From NCBI GenBank assembly GCA_016201065.1, contig JACQDL010000041.1, positions 1-64,000 of the forward strand: DNA of 64,000 nucleotides. The letters run 5' to 3'. Positions 59,061 through 64,000 of this stretch are shown here, piece after piece (position 1 is the first letter of the stretch; each line of letters begins with the position of its first letter). Made by a program: the position numbers and the translations under genes. A model generated the notes under the pieces. That model had not been told where the DNA came from. It did not search any database and was given only the letters and a program-made list of their open reading frames with translations. Origin of the DNA: Actinomycetota bacterium. Lineage in GTDB: Bacteria; Actinomycetota; Actinomycetes; Mycobacteriales; JACQDL01.

Positions 59061-61109
59061 TCACCCACTCCTTTCGGGTTGGGGCAGGTGGGCAGCGGTC
59101 AGGATGGCCGGCCGCCGTCCCATGATGTGAAGCACGATCGCCGCTGCGGCAGCCACCAACCCGAGCACGTCGGGTACCGGTGCCACCCACAGCAGGAGCA
59201 CCGCGGAGATGCCGGCAAGGACGCGTTCTGGCATTCTCGTCGGGCCGACCAGCCAGGCCCCGGTCACGACCGCGAGCGCGGCGACGCCGATGCAGGAGAT
59301 GACGGTGGCCGCCACCACCTCGGGTAGCGAACCGAGCCCGAGCACGCCGCGCCCGGCCGGGGCCAGCACGAAGTGGAAGGGCACCAGGAACGCCGGCAGC
59401 GTGTACCGCCACGCCTGCATCATGGTCCGGTACGGGTTGCCGCCGGTGATCGCCGAGGTGGCCACCGCCGCGAGCGCGGTCGGCGGGCTGACCTCGGACA
59501 GCACCGCGTAGTAGAAGATGAACATGTAGGACTCGGCCTCACCGATCCCGAACTTCTCGAAGATCGGCTTGATGATCACGGCTGCGATGATGAACGACGC
59601 CGTGACCGGCACGGCGAGACCCAGCAGCAGGATGGCCGCCGCCGCGAGCACCACGGTGAGCACGAGCTGGCTGGTGTAGTTCCAGCTCATGACATCGGCG
59701 AACCCGACCACGATGTCGGACAGGTTCAGCCCGAGCCCGCTCAGCGTGACGATGCCCACGATGATCCCCGCCGAGGCGCAGGTCGCCGCCACCGGCAGGA
59801 CGCTCAGGGTGCCCTGGGCCAGAGCCTTGTACGCCCGCTGCGGCGTGAGCATGGCCTTGCGGTCGGCGAAGGACAGCAGGAACGCCAGCGCCGTCGCGTA
59901 CGTCACGGCGGTGAACGGCGACAGGTTCAGCGACATGAACACGACGATGGCCAGCAACGAGCTGAAGTGATAGAAATACCGGCCCATCAGCTGCCAGGCC
60001 GACGCTCCGGCCAGCTCCACCGGACGGGTACCGAGCCGTCGCGCGTCGATCTCGATGGCCAGCACGATGCCGAGGTAGTACAGCAGGGTCGGAACGGTGG
60101 CGTAGAGCAGGACCGTGAGGTAGTTGATCCGCATGTACTCCGCGATGATGAAGGCCGCCGCACCGAGGGTCGGCGGCGACAGGATCGCGCCGATTCCCGC
60201 CGCCGCGATGATGCCGCCGGCCTGGTCCCGGGGGTACCCGGCGCGCCGGAGTATCGGCCAGGAGACCGACCCGATGCTCACCGCCGTCGCGGTGCCCGAC
60301 CCGGAGACCGTGCCCAGCAGGAAACCGGCCAGGGTCACGGTCCGCCCCGCGGCCGTACGCGACTTCCGGAAGGCCGCGAAGGAGAGGTCCACGAAGAACT
60401 TGCTCGCTCCGGACAGGTCGAGCACCGCGCCGTAGATCGTGAAGAGCACGATGTACGTCGCGGCGACGTCGAGCGGTGTCCCGTAGATGCCTTCGGTGGT
60501 GATGTACAGGTGCTCGATGATCCGATCGATGCCGAATCCGGGCGTACTGATCACCCAGCTGATCGGCAGGTACCCGCTGTAGTAGGCGTAGAGCAGGAAG
60601 AGCGAGGACACCACCGGCAACGCCCAACCGGTCGTCCGCCGGGTGGCCTCGATGACTAACAGCAGCAGGGTGCCGCCCATCACCAGATCCAGCCTCGTCG
60701 GCGTGACGGTGCGGACGATGATCTGGTCGAAGGTGAACGCCGGGTACGCGCTGGTCACCAGGGCGAGCCCGGCGAGCACGTAGTCGGCGACGCCCGGGTG
60801 GTCGTGCCCGCGCTGGGCTAACCGCTCACCCCTCCGGCGGAAGCCGGGCCGATAGACCAGGAAGGTCAACGGCAGCACCACGGCGAGGAAGATCATCCGG
60901 TTGTGCTGGCCGTTGTCGACGGCGAACACCCGGTAGAGCACGTACACCGACAGGCCCGCGGCCACCGCGCCAACCGCATTCGCCAGTGGACCGCTGAGCG
61001 CCCGCGCGGGACGCTCGGCCTCGTACTCGGCAATCAGCTCGTCGACGTCCGGACGGTCGTCAACGACAACAGCAGCGACATTCGGCCCCGAAGACCCGGC
61101 GTCTGGCAT
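59061..61109 (-). CDS. TRAP transporter fused permease (DctQ-DctM type)
   Basis: 682 residues, about 15-17 spans. The small and large TRAP subunits are fused, as usual for TAXI systems. Conserved parts: LYAYYSGYLPISWVISTPGF, GFLLGTVSGSGTATAVSIGS, GAILSPPTLGAAAFIIAEYM, FYYAVLSEVSPPTALAAVAT. ATG 61109 with AAGG 8 nt upstream. It starts 45 nt after the conservon GTPase gene on the same strand. Driven by an ion gradient; substrate unknown. Confidence 0.93.
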   Translation of the reverse strand: MPDAGSSGPNVAAVVVDDRPDVDELIAEYEAERPARALSGPLANAVGAVAAGLSVYVLYRVFAVDNGQHNRMIFLAVVLPLTFLVYRPGFRRRGERLAQRGHDHPGVADYVLAGLALVTSAYPAFTFDQIIVRTVTPTRLDLVMGGTLLLLVIEATRRTTGWALPVVSSLFLLYAYYSGYLPISWVISTPGFGIDRIIEHLYITTEGIYGTPLDVAATYIVLFTIYGAVLDLSGASKFFVDLSFAAFRKSRTAAGRTVTLAGFLLGTVSGSGTATAVSIGSVSWPILRRAGYPRDQAGGIIAAAGIGAILSPPTLGAAAFIIAEYMRINYLTVLLYATVPTLLYYLGIVLAIEIDARRLGTRPVELAGASAWQLMGRYFYHFSSLLAIVVFMSLNLSPFTAVTYATALAFLLSFADRKAMLTPQRAYKALAQGTLSVLPVAATCASAGIIVGIVTLSGLGLNLSDIVVGFADVMSWNYTSQLVLTVVLAAAAILLLGLAVPVTASFIIAAVIIKPIFEKFGIGEAESYMFIFYYAVLSEVSPPTALAAVATSAITGGNPYRTMMQAWRYTLPAFLVPFHFVLAPAGRGVLGLGSLPEVVAATVISCIGVAALAVVTGAWLVGPTRMPERVLAGISAVLLLWVAPVPDVLGLVAAAAAIVLHIMGRRPAILTAAHLPQPERSG

Positions 61110-61154
61110 GGGGGACACCTTAGGCCAACTGGACCATTGTCCGCTGCAACCCCC

Positions 61155-61778
61155 TTACCACCTCGGCCGGGGGATGGCCGGAGGCCCCGCCGTCGAGGCG
61201 TACACCCGCGCCATGGTGTGCTCGACAAGGGTGATGAGCGCGCTCTTGGTGGACTCCCGGTCCCGGGCGTCACACAGCAGGATCGGCACCGCGGCGTCGA
61301 TCTGCAGCGCCTCGCGCACGTCGTCGGTCGTGTACGGCTGGGTGCCGTCGAAGCAGTTCAACGCCACCGTGTACGGCAGGCCGCACTGCTCGAAGTAGTC
61401 AACCGCCGGGAAGCAGTCCGCGAGGCGCCGGGTGTCGACCAGCACGACCGCGCCGATCGCTCCGCGTACCAGGTCGTCCCACATGAACCAGAACCGGTGC
61501 TGACCCGGCGTACCGAAGAGGTACAGGATCAGGTCACGGTCCAGCGAGATGCGGCCGAAGTCCATGGCGACCGTGGTGGTGGTCTTGTTCGGCAGGCCGG
61601 AAAGATCGTCGTGCTCCGAGCTCGCGGTCGTCATCACCGCCTCGGTCGTCAGGGGCCGGATCTCCGATACCGAGCCAACGAACGTTGTCTTGCCGGCACC
61701 GAAGCCACCCGCAATGACGATCTTTACCGAGGTCAGCTTCGTGCCAGAAGCGCCGCGTTCAGAGGTTACGGAGTCCAC
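61155..61778 (-). CDS. cvnD: Conservon GTPase CvnD
   Basis: 207 residues. Ras-like: G1 VIAGGFGAGKTTFVGSV, G3 LFGTPGQHRFWFMW, and NCFDG at G4 (normal for this family, replacing NKxD). The fourth conservon component, acting with the sensor kinase, Roadblock and DUF742 proteins at the membrane. GTG 61778 overlaps the DUF742 gene end by 20 nt. TRAP genes follow within 45 nt. Confidence 0.92.
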   Translation of the reverse strand: MDSVTSERGASGTKLTSVKIVIAGGFGAGKTTFVGSVSEIRPLTTEAVMTTASSEHDDLSGLPNKTTTTVAMDFGRISLDRDLILYLFGTPGQHRFWFMWDDLVRGAIGAVVLVDTRRLADCFPAVDYFEQCGLPYTVALNCFDGTQPYTTDDVREALQIDAAVPILLCDARDRESTKSALITLVEHTMARVYASTAGPPAIPRPRW

Positions 61779-62112
61779 TGAGCACCTTCTCGAGGAGGGC
61801 AAGGTCGGGACCATCGTTGCTGGCCCCCGGTTGGTGGACCAGGACCAGCCCCTCGTCGGCGAGATCGCCGACGAGGACCCGGGCCACGCCAAGGGGGACG
61901 GACAACAGTGCCGCGATCTCGGCTACCGAACGGAACTCGCGGCACATGGAGAAGATCTGGCGACGCTCGGGGGTGGCCAGGAACTCAAGCTGTTCACCCG
62001 CCGGCGTCGTCGTCACCAGCGCTTCGATGGGCAGGTCGTTCCGCGGCCTGGTCCGGCCGCCCGTCATCGCATACGGGCGGACCAACGGGCCGGGTTCGTG
62101 TCCGAAGCTCAT
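61759..62112 (-). CDS. cvnC: DUF742 conservon protein CvnC
   Basis: 117 residues. DUF742: PGPLVRPYAMTGGRTRPRND, helix-turn-helix-like FRSVAEIAALLSVPLGVARV, and DLADEGLVLVHQP. Third conservon component. ATG 62112; it lies 22 nt after cvnB and overlaps the start of cvnD. Confidence 0.92.
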   Translation of the reverse strand: MSFGHEPGPLVRPYAMTGGRTRPRNDLPIEALVTTTPAGEQLEFLATPERRQIFSMCREFRSVAEIAALLSVPLGVARVLVGDLADEGLVLVHQPGASNDGPDLALLEKVLSGLRNL

Positions 62113-62134
62113 AATCCTGCCCCCTCGGTCGCCG

Positions 62135-62557
62135 TCACCTGGGCAGTGCTGCCTGCAGTTCAGCACGCAGCGCTGGGGTCAGCACGTCCCCCACCCGCGA
62201 TACCAGCAGGGCCATCTCGTAGCCGACCAGCCCGACATCGCAGTCCTTCGCGGCGAGCACAGCCAGGCCCGAGCCGTCGCTGATGGCCATCACGAACAGG
62301 AAGCCCTTTTCCATCTCGATCACGGTTTGGCTGACCGCACCGGCTTCGAACACGCGGGCCGCACCCTGGGTCAGGCTGGACAGCCCGGAGGCGACCGCAG
62401 CGAGCTGATCGGCACGGTCCCTGGGGAGACCATGCGATGCGGCCAAGAGCAGTCCGTCCGCCGACACGACGATTGCGTGCGCGACACCGGGAACCTTGTG
62501 CACGAAGTTGGAGATGAGCCAATTCAGGTTCTGGGCGTTTGGCGAGAGCTGTGTCAC
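62135..62557 (-). CDS. cvnB: Roadblock/LC7 conservon protein CvnB
   Basis: 140 residues. Roadblock/LC7 fold: [60 protein letters not shown]. MglB-like regulator for the small GTPase. GTG 62557 overlaps the kinase stop (GTGA). Confidence 0.93.
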   Translation of the reverse strand: MTQLSPNAQNLNWLISNFVHKVPGVAHAIVVSADGLLLAASHGLPRDRADQLAAVASGLSSLTQGAARVFEAGAVSQTVIEMEKGFLFVMAISDGSGLAVLAAKDCDVGLVGYEMALLVSRVGDVLTPALRAELQAALPR

Positions 62558-64000
62558 GCGTGCTCCTGGTTCACGTACGAGGCTTCACTGGGATCGATCT
62601 CGCGGTGTCGCCCAACCTCACGGCCCTGACGCAGACCGCGCTGGTAGTTCGACAGCATGCCACGGATGGCTTCCGCAGAACGCGGTTCCGGTGGATGCGG
62701 GGCCGGTTCGCGCGCTGGCTCAGGCCCTTGCGGACGAGCCGGAGACGGCGCGGTCCCTGGTACGAAGTGTGCCATAGGCACCCGAATCGGCAGCCCTGCC
62801 CCCGTCAGCTGACTCTCGCTGGGCTCGGACAGCCGGCTCGCTGCGCGCCACCCGTCGTCGGCCGGCGACCGCCAGACCGGCGGCGGGCTCGATGCCGTCT
62901 GGGCAGCGGCAGCCAACGGGCTGGGTCGGCCGCCACCGAACTCCGACCCCGGCCCGCCGGCCCCGGCGGGCCAACCACCGGGTACCGGCGGTTGCGGACC
63001 GCCCGGACCGGCCGATCGACCCGACAGCGGGCGGACCGGCAGCGAGGGAGGGTGCCGGGAGTCCGGACCCGATTCGGCGTCCTCCTGGGGAGCGTAGTGA
63101 CCCCCCGGCCCCATGGAGTCGGCAAACGCCGCGGCAGCGCCATACTCCTGCTCCGCCGCGGGCAGATCCTCCAGCGAGAGGCCCCACTCTTCCAGCGGCA
63201 GCCCCGGTGGCGGCGGCATCGGCGCGAAGTCCCGCCGCAGGAACCACTCGGACTCGAGCTCGGCGAAGATCGGCAGGTCCTCGTCCCGCCGGTGCGGCAC
63301 GATCGTGTCCTCGTCGAGATCGACGGCATCCGTCGCACGCGCGCCGGTCAAGGCATACCCGGGCTCGGCGGCGGGCCGGCTCATCGCACCGGTGAGCGGG
63401 TCGTCGTCGGCTCCCCCCGGCCGGTCGGGTCCTCGACGGGGGCCGGTGTCCCGCGAGGGCAGCAACGGCACGATCGGCCCGGCGAGGGTGTCGTCGGTGT
63501 CGAAGCCGTACTCGTTCGAGGGAGCGGCGGAACCGGGGAACGGCGCCGCGGGACCACCGAAGCCTGACGCGATCGGGGCGAAACCCGGCGTGGTGTGAGC
63601 CTCGTCGAACCCGTACGGCGTAGGCCCGGCCGGTACGAACCCCGTCGGCGCGGCCCCGTACGTCCCCGGATCACCGTACGTCCCCGGATCACCGTACGCC
63701 GGTGGCACCCCGGCGGCGGGCCATCCGGGGGGCCCAGCCGGGGGATACCCGACACCTGGCTGGCCCGCGGCGGGCGGCTGTCCGTAGCTGCCGGCCGTCA
63801 ACCCGGCGAGACCCCGCACCGGCAACGGTCCGCTCGTGGTGGGCGGATACATCGGCTCGGGCGGTGGTGCCATCCCCATCGGTCCCGGCAGGCCCGATCG
63901 CGACCCCTCCGGTCCCCCCGCACCGGCCATCGCCGGGTGGCCAGCCGGGGAGCTCATCGGGGGCAGCTCCGCGCCGGTCTGCGCCATCGGATCCACCACC
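62554..64000 (-). CDS. cvnA: Conservon sensor histidine kinase CvnA, C-terminal part (cut by window edge)
   Basis: The frame is open to the right edge; 481 residues are visible and the start lies outside. All that is visible is a Pro/Gly/Ala-rich disordered tail with short repeats ([13 protein letters not shown] near 63655-63700) ending [20 protein letters not shown] plus NQEHA. That end matches actinomycete conservon kinases, whose sensor and ATPase domains should lie to the right. Coupled by overlap to cvnB. Confidence 0.75.
   Translation of the reverse strand, partial: VVDPMAQTGAELPPMSSPAGHPAMAGAGGPEGSRSGLPGPMGMAPPPEPMYPPTTSGPLPVRGLAGLTAGSYGQPPAAGQPGVGYPPAGPPGWPAAGVPPAYGDPGTYGDPGTYGAAPTGFVPAGPTPYGFDEAHTTPGFAPIASGFGGPAAPFPGSAAPSNEYGFDTDDTLAGPIVPLLPSRDTGPRRGPDRPGGADDDPLTGAMSRPAAEPGYALTGARATDAVDLDEDTIVPHRRDEDLPIFAELESEWFLRRDFAPMPPPPGLPLEEWGLSLEDLPAAEQEYGAAAAFADSMGPGGHYAPQEDAESGPDSRHPPSLPVRPLSGRSAGPGGPQPPVPGGWPAGAGGPGSEFGGGRPSPLAAAAQTASSPPPVWRSPADDGWRAASRLSEPSESQLTGAGLPIRVPMAHFVPGTAPSPARPQGPEPAREPAPHPPEPRSAEAIRGMLSNYQRGLRQGREVGRHREIDPSEASYVNQEHA

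Overview
The window is very GC-rich, with GTG/TTG starts, many 1-4 nt gene overlaps and GC-rich hairpins without U-tracts. It is actinobacterial. Two gene orders support this. One contains dnaG, dgt, glyS, uppS, recO and era; the other (42.6-50.6 kb) matches Mycobacterium tuberculosis Rv3206c-Rv3212: moeZ, DUF3152, TetR, DUF3107, ferritin-like protein, rhlE, beta-propeller. A four-gene conservon, a TIGR03943/DUF318 pair and a bacterial nitric oxide synthase suggest a filamentous actinomycete, probably Micromonosporaceae. That family call is inference.

Left part (0-11.8 kb), an accessory island. Up to about 5.2 kb many genes look damaged: a PEP-utilising swivelling-domain protein without an ATP-grasp domain, divergent from a histidyl-tRNA synthetase paralogue lacking about 80 internal residues; a FlaR-like P-loop kinase; a DarG-type macro-domain gene with a one-base frameshift; a PIN toxin with an altered C-terminus; and its helix-turn-helix partner interrupted by an in-frame TAG. 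Next to this is an intact, tightly coupled drmA-drmB-drmC operon (5468-11807), the core of the DISARM anti-phage system. No DISARM methyltransferase, drmD or drmE lies in the window. This orphan core is the most interesting element.

Middle (11.8-37.9 kb). Regulator/enzyme pairs come first: SDR with MarR, Nudix, and TetR with a MacB-type ABC transporter followed by a 39-residue membrane peptide. A chromosomal MazEF pair follows. Then comes a minus-strand housekeeping run: dnaG, dgt, serS, a DUF218 protein, a YbjN protein, ppdK, glyS, two membrane-anchored exported proteins and recO-uppS-permease-TIGR03943. The last four overlap by 4 nt each.

Right (37.9-64 kb). era; a furA-katA oxidative stress operon with a probable leaderless promoter; a nitric oxide synthase with an unusual Ala/Pro-rich N-terminal extension; the conserved moeZ-rhlE block; hydrolase, RecB-type nuclease, TPM-domain, MarC, PHP, PH-domain, MaoC and CorA-type genes; and finally a TAXI-TRAP transporter directly downstream of a conservon whose sensor kinase runs off the right edge.

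A recurring oddity is short tandem duplication (14-17 nt units) exactly at gene ends: dgt, the NOS/moeZ junction, and the hydrolase/nuclease junction. No rRNA, tRNA, CRISPR array, insertion sequence or integrase was recognised.
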